Part shown: positions 50,879 to 62,064 of the stretch, piece by piece | How positions within the stretch are numbered: position 1 is the stretch's first letter | Layout: each line of letters begins with the position of its first letter | Source: Planctomycetota bacterium | GTDB lineage: Bacteria; Planctomycetota; UBA8108; UBA1146 | Direction of reading: 5' to 3' | Length of the DNA: 64,000 nucleotides | NCBI GenBank assembly: GCA_013911165.1 | Contig: JACETR010000006.1 | Span: forward strand, 1-64,000 | Notes under the pieces: generated by a model | Told to the model about the DNA's origin: nothing | The model's database searches: none | Seen by the model: only the letters and a program-made list of their open reading frames with translations | Made by a program: the position numbers and the translations under genes

Positions 50879-52678
50879 TCAGTCGTCGAGGTGGCCCACA
50901 TCACTGTTCCCCATCTCGACTCCGCCTCCCGGGAAATACTCTTTCCAACGCTGGGTCACCGTGGCGGAAGTGTCCTCGTCACAGAAGAGTTCATCGGGAT
51001 ATCCCGGCTTCATTCGTGAATCGATGGCGACTGGCCCTCCATAGGAGATGTGATTTCGGCGAATCTCTCCGGATCGGGCATGAATGTCTGCAGCCGGTTC
51101 AAAACGGGTGAAGGTGGACCACAGGAATCGTGCTTCGGTGGCGGTGGCCGTCTTCGCATCATCGACCAGGATGACCAGTGGCCAGTCGTCCAGAGCTTTT
51201 GACTCGACCAGCCGTCGAGCAGCACCCGGCTCGTTTGCATAGTCCGGGCCATCCACCACCAGACAGCCCCGACAGAAGACCTCGGCATTTTCAAATCCCG
51301 CAGGCAACTCTCCCCTGAACTGACCCGGCAGGTCGCGAATCGGATCCCCCAGGCCCATCAGAAAACCTTTCGATCCCTCATTCACTTTGGGACCGGCGTA
51401 ATCGAGGGTGTCCATGCTGGTGCAGCCAATGACATGCAGATCGGTCGCAAAATCGGTTCGGGCCAGAACGTATTCGAGGGTCCCCGTGAAATCCTTGAGA
51501 TCGACATTGCCATCAGTCATCAGCAGGAACTTGGTCAAGGACAGTTGTCCCTCTCCCAGAATCCGGAATGCAGAAACCATCGCTTCTCTGGGGTAACGGT
51601 CCTTGACCACCGCCCCGGCAAGAGAGTGGTAACCGGTCTCTCCATACGACCAGAGGTCACGAACCGTCGGCATCACCAGAGGGAACAAGGGTGACAGCAA
51701 CTCCTGCAGGAAATCGCCGAGGAAGAAATCTTCCTGACGCGGTTTGCCAACGACAGTCGCCGGATAAATGGCATCGCGACGATGGGCAATCTCCCGAACC
51801 TTCATCACAGGGTATTCATGCTGCAGGGAGTAGTAGCCGTAGTGGTCACCGAAGGGCCCCTCGGGCCAGCGTTCTTTCGGCAGGGCATAACCGTGAATCG
51901 CAAACTCGCACTCTGCCACAAACGGATGGGCATTGTCCCCCGCCTGTGCCAGCTTGAGCGGTGCGTCCTGCAAGAGTGAGGCGAGTAGCAGTTCGGGAAC
52001 ATTCTCGGGCAGCGGAGCGATGGCGCTGGCGATGAGGGCAGGGGGGCCTCCGAGGAAGCAGGTCACGGGGAAAGGCTTTTCCAGACGCTCCGCTTCCATC
52101 AGGTGATAACCGCACCCCTTGTGAATCTGGAAGTGCAGACCGAGGTGCTCAGAGTCGTGGGCCTGCATCCGATACATACCCAGGTTGTGGCGACCATCCT
52201 CCGGGTGCTGGGTGTAGACCAGCGGCCACGTGATGAAGGGTCCCCCGTCCTCCGGCCAACTGGTGATGATCGGCAGATCATCGAGGGACGCAGAACGGTT
52301 GCGCACCTCCAGTACCGGCCCGTGGGTTTTCCGACGCATGCCCACCTTGAAAGCGGCCGCTGCCAGATCACGAGCCTCCCAGACTTTCTGGAAGGTCGGC
52401 GGCACGATGGTCTCCACGGTGTGGACCAGTTTTTTGAGGAAGTTCTGACCGTGGCGGCCAAAGCCCATTTCGACACGCCGGGCATTCCCGAACAAATTCA
52501 TGACGAGTGGAAAGCGTGCACCTTTTGGATTGCGGAAGAGGATGGCCGGACCACCGGCGGCAATCACCCGACGGTGAATCTCTGCCACTTCCAATTTGGG
52601 GTCAACGGGAGCATCCACTTCCACCAGTTCCCCGGCGGAGCGAAGTTCATCAAGAAAGGTACGCAGGTTTCTGTGCAT
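50879..52678 (-). CDS. UbiD-family decarboxylase
   Basis: Prenylated-FMN-dependent (de)carboxylase of the UbiD type, for 4-hydroxybenzoate derivatives or other aromatic/alkenoic acids. Family segments: NLRTFLDELRSAGELVEVDAPVDPKLEVAEIHRRV, MYRMQAHDSEHLGLHFQIHKG and RWPEGPFGDHYGYYS (the conserved Glu and Asp/His cluster). 599 residues is at the long end for UbiD. The ATG at 52678 is preceded by GGGAG. No ubiX-like flavin prenyltransferase is seen in the window, so the cofactor must be made elsewhere. The substrate (quinone synthesis or another acid) cannot be decided. Confidence 0.87.
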   Translation of the reverse strand: MHRNLRTFLDELRSAGELVEVDAPVDPKLEVAEIHRRVIAAGGPAILFRNPKGARFPLVMNLFGNARRVEMGFGRHGQNFLKKLVHTVETIVPPTFQKVWEARDLAAAAFKVGMRRKTHGPVLEVRNRSASLDDLPIITSWPEDGGPFITWPLVYTQHPEDGRHNLGMYRMQAHDSEHLGLHFQIHKGCGYHLMEAERLEKPFPVTCFLGGPPALIASAIAPLPENVPELLLASLLQDAPLKLAQAGDNAHPFVAECEFAIHGYALPKERWPEGPFGDHYGYYSLQHEYPVMKVREIAHRRDAIYPATVVGKPRQEDFFLGDFLQELLSPLFPLVMPTVRDLWSYGETGYHSLAGAVVKDRYPREAMVSAFRILGEGQLSLTKFLLMTDGNVDLKDFTGTLEYVLARTDFATDLHVIGCTSMDTLDYAGPKVNEGSKGFLMGLGDPIRDLPGQFRGELPAGFENAEVFCRGCLVVDGPDYANEPGAARRLVESKALDDWPLVILVDDAKTATATEARFLWSTFTRFEPAADIHARSGEIRRNHISYGGPVAIDSRMKPGYPDELFCDEDTSATVTQRWKEYFPGGGVEMGNSDVGHLDD

Positions 52679-52765
52679 GGAGGACTCCCGGGTTCATCTG
52701 ACCCTGACTCCATGATGCTGACCTGCAAAGGAGAAGGTGTCCAGTCCTTCAGAGGGGCTCCCTCT

Positions 52766-53032
52766 TCAGGATGAGCACTTCGGAAGGACCAGAATTCCTT
52801 CCATGCGATCCAATTTTATCTCCGCCCCATCATCTTCCACGCAATCGATCTGGCAATTCTCGAAGAGTTCGCCGGAGAGCTCCATGGAAAGGGCATGACG
52901 ATATTGATCCACAGGCATGCCCGTCTCTCGTCCGACCGACACCCAAATTTTGGTGACAAAGCGATACCCACGGATCATCGCCTGTAAACGGAGGGTTCGG
53001 ACCAATTCGACGACGGGAAGCAAAGGACACAC
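52766..53032 (-). CDS. Short HypA-like protein lacking the zinc-finger domain
   Basis: 88 residues that follow the HypA nickel-chaperone core: LPVVELVRTLRLQAMIRGY, then VTKIWVSVGRETGMPVDQYRHALSMELSGELFENCQIDCVED (HypA: VxxVxLxIGxLSGVxPExLxxAFExxxxGTxxExAxLxIEEV) and GAEIKLDRMEGI like the HypA C-terminal strand. Missing are the two CxxC pairs of the zinc domain and the usual N-terminal His that binds nickel. It could be a degenerate or repurposed HypA. The start is GTG 53032; TTG 53023 with AAAGG upstream is possible. No hydrogenase or urease genes nearby. The call rests on by-eye alignment. Confidence 0.5.
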   Translation of the reverse strand: MCPLLPVVELVRTLRLQAMIRGYRFVTKIWVSVGRETGMPVDQYRHALSMELSGELFENCQIDCVEDDGAEIKLDRMEGILVLPKCSS

Positions 53033-53142
53033 CTTTTCGGCCCAGTGATTCCCCCATGGAATCGGGCGGGCATGAAAGAGTGATCGGCCGTCTCTCAGCC
53101 GAAGTTGAGGATTTCCTTCAAATTGCCCTCAGCCCCGGGAAT

Positions 53143-55882
<2,740 letters not shown>

Positions 55883-55885
55883 TCC

Positions 55886-57751
55886 ATGGGAGCCATCGGA
55901 CTGATTCTGGCAGCGGTTTTGTCGACGAACTCCATTGTCCCTGAGACCGCTTTTCAGGATTCACCGGCGGCGACCTATCTCATCGATCTGCAGGATATCT
56001 CCCGCCATCGCATCCACGTCGAGATGACCTGCGCCCGTAGCCCGATCGAGGATCTGGAAATCTGGATGCCGGTGTGGACTCCGGGCTCCTACAAGATCCG
56101 CGATTATGCGCGTCACATCGAAACCCTCTCTGCGATGGATGCATCCGGGAACGAAATCCCGGTCACCAAGATTCGCAAGAACACCTGGACCCTGGCTGCG
56201 GGTCCCGGTGGAACGGTTCGCCTGAGGTATACCCTCTATTGTCGATTGATGACCGTGCGCACCAATTTCGTGGAAAAAGACGGTGGGTTCCTCAATGGAG
56301 CCGCCACCTTCCTGCTCCCCCGAGGGGCTGACGGTCCATTTGATTTTGCTTTTGTCGACCTGCAACAGGCATCGGAGCTGGAAAAGATCTGCACCCTCCC
56401 CCGCCTCGGGAACCGCTGGCGTGCCGCCGATGTCGATACCCTGTGCGATTCACCGATTCTGATCGGCAAGCCACAGGTCTTGCCCTTTGTGGTCGAAGAA
56501 ATTCCCCACGACCTGATTCATATGGGGGACACCTCCACCTGGGATATGGAGGGAAGCCGTGAAGCCATCGAATCCCTGACCCGGGAGATGGTTTCCTTCT
56601 GGGGAGAGATCCCCTACTCCCGCTACCAATTCATGAATGTCATCTCTGAAGCGGGGGGTGGTCTCGAGCACAAGGACTGCACTTTGATGCTGACCAGCCG
56701 CTGGAGCTGGAAGGATGAGGATCGGCGCCGCGGCTGGTATGGCCTCGTCAGCCATGAACTTTTCCACGCCTGGAACGGCAAGCGACTGCGACCCGTTGCG
56801 CTCGGCCCCTTCGATTACGAGAAGGAAGTCCTGACTCCGGATCTGTGGATGGTCGAGGGATTTACCAGTTACTACGACGATCTCATCGTTGCCCGGGCGG
56901 GTCTCATGAACAGTGACCAGTACCTCGAACGACTCTCCGATCAGATCGAAGGCATCCGCAACTCCCCCGGACGACAGGTACGTCCCCTCTCCGAGGCGAG
57001 CACCGATGCCTGGATCCGCTATTACCAGCAGGACGAGAACGCCATCAACAGCCAGATCTCCTACTACACCAAGGGGGCTCTCGTCGCCTGGCTCCTCGAT
57101 GGCACCATTCGTGAAGCCAGCAACCATCAGCGCAGCCTCGACGACGCCATGCGCCTGGCCTTCCAGCGATACTCGGGAGAAGCGGGCTACACTCCAGAAC
57201 AACTGCGAGAGGTCTTCGAAGAGGTCGCCGGCCAATCTCTCTCCGACTTCTTTTCACGCTACATCGACGGCACGGACGATCTGGACTACGCAGTCGTTCT
57301 GAGAACCTTTGGACTTCGCTTTGACATCCCGGAGGACGAAGAAGATGACGAGGAAGAAGAAGCGGAAAAGGGCTGGCTTGGCATCGATGCCCGCGATCGC
57401 TCCGGTCGCTGGGTTGTTTCAGAGGTCCGACGCGGAACCCCTGCTTACGAAGCCGGGCTCAACGTGGGTGATGAGATCATCGCCCTCGATGCCTTCCGGG
57501 CCTCAGCCGGTTCCTGGTCCAATATCTGTCGGCAGTATTTACCGGGCAGTCAAGCAACCCTGACCATCGCCCGTCGCGGACGTATCGAGACTCTGAGCGT
57601 CGAGTTCACCGCCGAGCCGAAGGACCTGTGGAACCTGAAAATCGACGAGGAGGCCCCCGAAGAGGTCGCTCAGCGTCGTGCAGCATGGTGGGGCAAGGCC
57701 GAGCCTGAAAAGAAGGAAGAAGAATCCCCCGAGGACAAGACCGGGGACTGA
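55886..57751 (+). CDS. M61-family glycyl aminopeptidase with C-terminal PDZ domain
   Basis: A zinc peptidase with a signal-type start (IGLILAAVLSTNSIVP). N-terminal beta domain (YLIDLQDISRHRIHVEMTC and VWTPGSYKIRDYARHIE, the latter typical of M61), then the zinc site VSHELFHAWNGKRLRP and the third-ligand region WMVEGFTSYYDDLI. The C-terminal PDZ domain is WLGIDARDRSGRWVVSEVRRGTPAYEAGLNVGDEIIALDA. 621 residues is normal for the family. A Glu-rich stretch (EDEEDDEEEEAEKG) precedes the PDZ. It probably acts in the periplasm on N-terminal glycine or alanine peptides. Confidence 0.9.
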   Translation: MGAIGLILAAVLSTNSIVPETAFQDSPAATYLIDLQDISRHRIHVEMTCARSPIEDLEIWMPVWTPGSYKIRDYARHIETLSAMDASGNEIPVTKIRKNTWTLAAGPGGTVRLRYTLYCRLMTVRTNFVEKDGGFLNGAATFLLPRGADGPFDFAFVDLQQASELEKICTLPRLGNRWRAADVDTLCDSPILIGKPQVLPFVVEEIPHDLIHMGDTSTWDMEGSREAIESLTREMVSFWGEIPYSRYQFMNVISEAGGGLEHKDCTLMLTSRWSWKDEDRRRGWYGLVSHELFHAWNGKRLRPVALGPFDYEKEVLTPDLWMVEGFTSYYDDLIVARAGLMNSDQYLERLSDQIEGIRNSPGRQVRPLSEASTDAWIRYYQQDENAINSQISYYTKGALVAWLLDGTIREASNHQRSLDDAMRLAFQRYSGEAGYTPEQLREVFEEVAGQSLSDFFSRYIDGTDDLDYAVVLRTFGLRFDIPEDEEDDEEEEAEKGWLGIDARDRSGRWVVSEVRRGTPAYEAGLNVGDEIIALDAFRASAGSWSNICRQYLPGSQATLTIARRGRIETLSVEFTAEPKDLWNLKIDEEAPEEVAQRRAAWWGKAEPEKKEEESPEDKTGD

Positions 57752-57910
57752 CTCTTTCTTTACCCGGCCATTGGATTTCCCGATTGGCCGATTCTCTCCC
57801 ACCATCCTAATCTCCTTATGGAGCGGTATGGCAATTCCACGTCCGCCCAGACCCACGCACGCCTTGCGTGCCCACGGAGCCCGCCTGTTCCGAAATCCCA
57901 GGAGGTCGCT

Positions 57911-58318
57911 TTGAACACCATGACTGAAAGTTTTACCACCCGGAAAGAATTCGTGCGTCTTCACGCCGAGTTCCCGGTGCGCTACAAGTTTCTTTCCAAA
58001 GAGGTCGAAATCCAGGAAGACGCCATCTTCGAGGGCATCACCGCTCGCATGGGCGGGGATGGACTCCTTCTTCACGGCAAGATTCCCAGCTTCAACTGGA
58101 TCCCCGCCCTGTTGATGGGAAAGATCCACATCGGCGTCAATCTGCTGATCCCATCCCTCGACACCGCCATCAAATGCCTGTGTCAGGTCGCATGGATCGA
58201 AGAGATCACCGAAAACAAGGATCGCTGCAGCCTCGGCCTGCGCTTCCTCGAAATCTCCAAGGAAGATCAGGACCAGGTGATGAAATACCTGATCCGCTCT
58301 CAGGTACGGAAGTCCTGA
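57911..58318 (+). CDS. PilZ-domain protein
   Basis: A 135-residue PilZ-like protein: RKEFVRLHAEFPVRYKFL (the RxxxR-type N-terminus), then a beta barrel with GKIHIGVNLLIPSLDTAIKCLCQVAWIEE and LGLRFLEISKEDQDQVMKYL. PilZ domains usually bind cyclic di-GMP; the second D/N-x-S-x-x-G motif is not clear here (ITARMGGDGLLL may be it), so binding is uncertain. The start is a TTG at 57911, 5 bases after AGGAGG; the ATG at 57920 is too far away and the track's 57818 has no signal. Ends before a strong terminator. Confidence 0.78.
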   Translation: MNTMTESFTTRKEFVRLHAEFPVRYKFLSKEVEIQEDAIFEGITARMGGDGLLLHGKIPSFNWIPALLMGKIHIGVNLLIPSLDTAIKCLCQVAWIEEITENKDRCSLGLRFLEISKEDQDQVMKYLIRSQVRKS

Positions 58319-58336
58319 AGCCACTCGACAGCAAAC

Positions 58337-58376
58337 AAAAAACCCCTCCGGGCCCATGGCCCGGAGGGGTTTTTTG
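58337..58376 (+). terminator. Rho-independent terminator after the PilZ gene
   Basis: A 12-bp GC-rich stem (CCCCTCCGGGCC / GGCCCGGAGGGG, loop CAT), extended by A-T pairs, followed by TTTTTTG. Closes the proS-M61-PilZ transcript, 18 bases after the stop. Confidence 0.93.
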
Positions 58377-58417
58377 TTGAACAATCTATGTGTCGCTTCT
58401 AGCCAACTTCTCCCTTT

Positions 58418-60052
58418 ATGACTGAGGATTACTTCTTGCCTGCACTCGGCACTTTTTTTCTGGCTCTGATTCTTTGGAACCTGACTCCTGATCTTCAGGA
58501 GATTCTGGGGCTGAATGGTTGGGGTTCGACCGATTGGGGAGTGGTGCGGTGGGTGTGGCCTCTGGTTTCATTGGTTCTGATGCCCGCTTTGGTCAGTGGA
58601 TTACTCCTTTGGCCCGATTCGTTGGGCCGCCCGGGCAAGAGACCGCTGACACGGCAACGGTGGGTTCGGGCCCAGATCTCGGGATCTCTGACTTCCCTGT
58701 TCGCCTGGGGCGCCTCTCTGTTGGCCTTTGACTGGCCGGGAACCGTCGCTTCTGTCATTCCGAGCAGCGCCTACGGCGTGACGATGCTGCTGGCGTGTCT
58801 TCCGCTGCTGGCAGGGCTCGCCCTTTTGTCCCTTCCGCAAGGCCGTGCCTCCGGTATCTCCAGTGCCTCTGGCCAGCGTGCTGAAATGTGGAGAGTCCTG
58901 CGACCCAACCTGATCGTGTTGATGCCCTTTGCTGTGATTCAGGGTTTGGAAGAGTGGACCCGCCTCAACCCGGACCTGTTTCTGGCTCTCCCATCGCCCG
59001 CTCAATTCTTTCTCATCGGCCTTCCCGTACTGCTGATTCTTGGCCTGGCACCCTGGCTCTTTGAGAAGATCCTGAAGAGCACTCCACTGCCTGTCGGATC
59101 GATGAAGGATCGCTTTCTTGCCCTGTGCCAAAAATCCGGCCTGCGGGATGTCCAGCCGAAGATCTGGCAAACCGGCCAGCGGCCGATGGCCAATGCCATG
59201 ATGACCGGACTCCTCCCCTACCAGCGCAGGGTCTTCATGACCGATGTCCTTCTCGACTCGCTAAGCGAAGACGAGCAGGATGCGGTCCTCGCCCATGAGT
59301 TGGCCCATGCCCGCAGGTTTCACCTGTGGATCTACCTGCTCTTTTGTGGTGCCGTGATTTTGTGGGCGTGGCTGGCAGATGCATGGCTTGCTGATCTCTT
59401 CCACGAAGACGTCGTTTTGTGGATCACGCCATGCCTGTTTCTCATCCTGTTTTTCTTTGGTTTCCGCAAGCTCTCACACCATATGGAACATGAAGCGGAT
59501 CTCTACAGTGAGTCTCTCTGTGAAAAACCGGGTTCCATCATTCAGGCCCTGCTGAGATTGCGGCGTCACAATCCCCAGTCCCTTGAAAAATCCAGTTGGC
59601 GACACCCTTCCACTCTGCAACGAATCCGCATTCTCCACGCCCATCGTGGAGATCCGGTTTTTCGACAGCGCTTTGATGGCAAGGGTCGCTGGATTCGGCG
59701 ACTGATCCTGGTCGCTCTGGTCGGCGGAGGGGGCCTGATAAGCTGGCAATCCTGGCATGCTCCGCAGGTCCCAGAGTGGCAGGTAACAGCAGAAGAAGCG
59801 ATCGACCACCTTCTCGCCTTCCAGGAACGGGGTCAGCGCCCCAATAACGAACCAGCCCGTATGCGCGAGCTGATCCTCGCTACCGAAGAGCGACTCGTGC
59901 AATCGGTCACAGAACTGCGCACACTCGACCCGAAGCATCCCAGTCTCTCTGCCCTGCTTCTGCAGTTGGCGGAGATCTACGACCAACTGGACCAGCCATG
60001 GAGTGCCCTCGCCTGCCGGCTGCAGGCGAGACAGATTCCCGTTTCGGAATAA
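58418..60052 (+). CDS. M48-family membrane metallopeptidase
   Basis: A 544-residue integral-membrane protease. The first 230 residues hold several hydrophobic segments (YFLPALGTFFLALILW, WPLVSLVLMPALVSGLLLW, TSLFAWGASLLAFDW, FFLIGLPVLLILGLAPWLF); the peptidase follows: VFMTDVLLDSLSEDEQDAVLAHELAHARRFHLW with the HExxH site, then EHEADLYSESLC (third ligand). The C-terminus is a soluble helical segment. Resembles HtpX/Ste24-type proteases of membrane quality control. ATG 58418 lacks a strong Shine-Dalgarno. Ends right before a bidirectional terminator. Confidence 0.85.
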   Translation: MTEDYFLPALGTFFLALILWNLTPDLQEILGLNGWGSTDWGVVRWVWPLVSLVLMPALVSGLLLWPDSLGRPGKRPLTRQRWVRAQISGSLTSLFAWGASLLAFDWPGTVASVIPSSAYGVTMLLACLPLLAGLALLSLPQGRASGISSASGQRAEMWRVLRPNLIVLMPFAVIQGLEEWTRLNPDLFLALPSPAQFFLIGLPVLLILGLAPWLFEKILKSTPLPVGSMKDRFLALCQKSGLRDVQPKIWQTGQRPMANAMMTGLLPYQRRVFMTDVLLDSLSEDEQDAVLAHELAHARRFHLWIYLLFCGAVILWAWLADAWLADLFHEDVVLWITPCLFLILFFFGFRKLSHHMEHEADLYSESLCEKPGSIIQALLRLRRHNPQSLEKSSWRHPSTLQRIRILHAHRGDPVFRQRFDGKGRWIRRLILVALVGGGGLISWQSWHAPQVPEWQVTAEEAIDHLLAFQERGQRPNNEPARMRELILATEERLVQSVTELRTLDPKHPSLSALLLQLAEIYDQLDQPWSALACRLQARQIPVSE

Positions 60053-60087
60053 AAAAGGCCCGTCGCTCACTGAGCGACGGGCCTTTT
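60051..60087. terminator. Bidirectional terminator between M48 and VWA genes
   Basis: A 12-bp stem GGCCCGTCGCTC / GAGCGACGGGCC with a 3-base loop; flanked by six A on the left and TTTTCTTT on the right, so it can end the M48 gene on the plus strand and the VWA gene on the minus strand. Confidence 0.9.
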
Positions 60088-60107
60088 CTTTGCGGTCTTC
60101 GACTCGA

Positions 60108-60824
60108 TCAATTGGCGAAGACGTAGAAGCTGCCGAAGTTCTGGGCTGCGAGGAGCTGCATGAAACTGATGCCTTCGGAGTCATCGTTGATGTAGATGGT
60201 ATGGATCGGAACCTGCTGCCAGTTGGCAGAAGTGATCTCCGAAAGGGCTATGTTCGAAGTGTCGACACTGTCGCAGGTCGGAACCCCATCACTCAGAATG
60301 ATCATTTGGCGCGAAGGCTTGCTCGATTGATTGCAGATCTGCAATGTTGTAATTGCAGCCGGCGACAAGCAGGTCCAACCGTCCGGAACCAGAGTGTTGA
60401 CCCATGCGATCGCCGCAGCCTTGTTGGCAGAGGTGGCCCGCTTCGGTTGTGGAGACCAGGTCACAGTATTGGAACTGAAAGATACCAGGCTGAATTCGGC
60501 CTCAGGGCTGAGGGAATTGACGGAAGCGGTGACCTCCTGCTTGAGGTCTTCCATGGCTCCCCCCCAGTCCATCGAACCGGACTTGTCGAGGCACCAGAAG
60601 AAGGCATCACCCTCGTAACCATTGCCGTAAAAGAGGATCGTCTCCGGAGCATCCTCTTCATCATCGGCAGAACCTCCACCTCCTGAAGGCAGGTCGAGGG
60701 GTCGGGATCGACCCTCCGGTTGCTCGAGGGAATGGGCGGTGAGCCCCATCGATCCGAGCAGGAACAGAGTCATGAAACAAATGGCCCATCCTCGCAGGGG
60801 GCCAGGGGACATCATGGAGGACAT
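60108..60824 (-). CDS. Exported VWA-domain mini-protein A
   Basis: A 238-residue secreted von Willebrand A protein. Hydrophobic leader (GWAICFMTLFLLGSMGL), then a Gly/acidic spacer (RPLDLPSGGGGSADDEEDAPET), then the VWA fold with the MIDAS motif LDKSGSM (DxSxS), WTCLSPAAITTL (MIDAS Thr region) and MIILSDGVPTCDS. The domain is compact and ends in SFYVFAN. It resembles the second VWA protein at 62065 in spacer, MIDAS and end. ATG 60824 is preceded by GGGAGGGA; the track start 60944 has no family match. VWA proteins of this kind bind other proteins or act at the cell surface; no partner is known. Confidence 0.82.
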   Translation of the reverse strand: MSSMMSPGPLRGWAICFMTLFLLGSMGLTAHSLEQPEGRSRPLDLPSGGGGSADDEEDAPETILFYGNGYEGDAFFWCLDKSGSMDWGGAMEDLKQEVTASVNSLSPEAEFSLVSFSSNTVTWSPQPKRATSANKAAAIAWVNTLVPDGWTCLSPAAITTLQICNQSSKPSRQMIILSDGVPTCDSVDTSNIALSEITSANWQQVPIHTIYINDDSEGISFMQLLAAQNFGSFYVFAN

Positions 60825-60909
60825 CGGGTCCCTCCCTCTCTCTCCGAAACTAGTCTGACGATTGCCGGAGCGGACCCAGAGGGGAGATCCCCAGCGGATC
60901 ACGCTGCCG

Positions 60910-60927
60910 TGACAGTCCTTTCTGTCA
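60910..60927. repeat. Short inverted repeat upstream of VWA gene A
   Basis: TGACAG, six bases, CTGTCA (perfect 6-bp arms), about 86 bases before the ATG of VWA gene A. It may be an operator for a dimeric regulator or only a small hairpin; no terminator-type T-run follows. Confidence 0.5.
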
Positions 60928-61027
60928 GAGAAGTTTCGCCCCAAACCGCGGAATCAGCCCACTTTGAGAGGAAGTTGACAGGCACAGGAGTTGCCCTGAG
61001 AGAAAAGTTGGGGAATTTGTTCCGGCT

Positions 61028-61984
61028 TCAGGAAAGTTCGGAATAGAGGGACTGATGTTTCTGGAACATCAATTCGAGCTCCTGGCGATCAGGAAGGCCC
61101 ACGATGGCTCCCGGTTTCTGACTGACGAGAGCCCCCACCATGCTTCCACGGATCAATTGATCGCGCAGGGACAACCCGTCAAGACCCGCATCGATACACC
61201 CGGCGATAAAGCCGTCACCACAGCCGGTGGCATCCACCTCCTGTACCGAAGGGGCAGGCAAGGATCCGGCCCCTTCGCTGTCGACCCAGACCAGCCCATC
61301 CTCACCGCGGGTGACGACCACTGCTTGTGCCCCCATTTGCCTGAATCTATCGGCAGCGGTTGTGGCTTCCGATTCGCCGGTCAGGGCCAGTGCTTCCTGT
61401 TCGTTGGGTGTGAAGAGATCCACGTGCGGAAGCAAGGCCTCCAGTTCCTCCATCAATGACCGGCCGGGAATTCGAATGATATCGAGAATCACCCGGGTTC
61501 CACCGGCCCTTGCGGCTTTGAACCAGGCCACCAGTTCATCAAGATGGGGACGGTCTGCCAATCCATGGGCATGAACCGAAATCACGGCAGCGTCATCCAG
61601 AAGGTTTTTGGAAACCTGTTGTGGCCAATCCCCATCATTGGCACCGGTATCGGAGATAAATCGGCGATCTTCCCCTTCGGTGTTGATGACAAAGGTGCTC
61701 CCGGTGCGATGCCCAGCACGAACCTGGAAATGATCCAGATGGACCCCCTCCTTCTGCAGGGCATCCTTGAGGAAATGGCCGAAGGGATCAGCCCCCACCG
61801 CACCGCAAAGGTGTACTTCCCTTCCGAGGCGCGCCAATCCGGTCGCACTGTTGGCGGCGCATCCTCCTATGTGCAGGGTGATCTCGGGAGAGCGAGCAGA
61901 CCCTCCTGGTGCGGGCAGGGAAGTGACGGGCAGCGCGACCAGATCGGCGACGACCGCTCCCAAACAGATCACTTTGCTTCCCAT
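61028..61984 (-). CDS. PfkB-family carbohydrate/nucleoside kinase
   Basis: Ribokinase-type sugar or nucleoside kinase, 318 residues. IGGCAANSATGLARLG is the PfkB N-terminal signature and VDATGCGDGFIAGCIDAGL the C-terminal one with the catalytic Asp in GCGD, where the more common Ala is Cys. The start is the ATG at 61984 with GGGAGGTGG upstream; the track's 62203 start runs into the VWA gene. The substrate is open (fructose, ribose, adenosine or a sugar acid). It lies between the two VWA paralogues, with a terminator separating it from VWA gene B. Confidence 0.85.
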   Translation of the reverse strand: MGSKVICLGAVVADLVALPVTSLPAPGGSARSPEITLHIGGCAANSATGLARLGREVHLCGAVGADPFGHFLKDALQKEGVHLDHFQVRAGHRTGSTFVINTEGEDRRFISDTGANDGDWPQQVSKNLLDDAAVISVHAHGLADRPHLDELVAWFKAARAGGTRVILDIIRIPGRSLMEELEALLPHVDLFTPNEQEALALTGESEATTAADRFRQMGAQAVVVTRGEDGLVWVDSEGAGSLPAPSVQEVDATGCGDGFIAGCIDAGLDGLSLRDQLIRGSMVGALVSQKPGAIVGLPDRQELELMFQKHQSLYSELS

Positions 61985-62005
61985 TCCACCTCCCAAATTC
62001 ACTTC

Positions 62006-62045
62006 ACAAAAAAGGGTCGAAGCCCGAGGCGGACTTCGACCCTTT
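62006..62045 (-). terminator. Rho-independent terminator after VWA gene B
   Basis: On the minus strand, AAAGGGTCGAAG and CTTCGACCCTTT form a 12-bp stem around an 11-base loop, followed by a T-run (the AAAAAA block at 62008-62013 read in reverse). It lies 20 bases after the VWA gene B stop and before the PfkB gene. Confidence 0.85.
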
Positions 62046-62064
62046 GCAGAACTTCTGATCCGCC

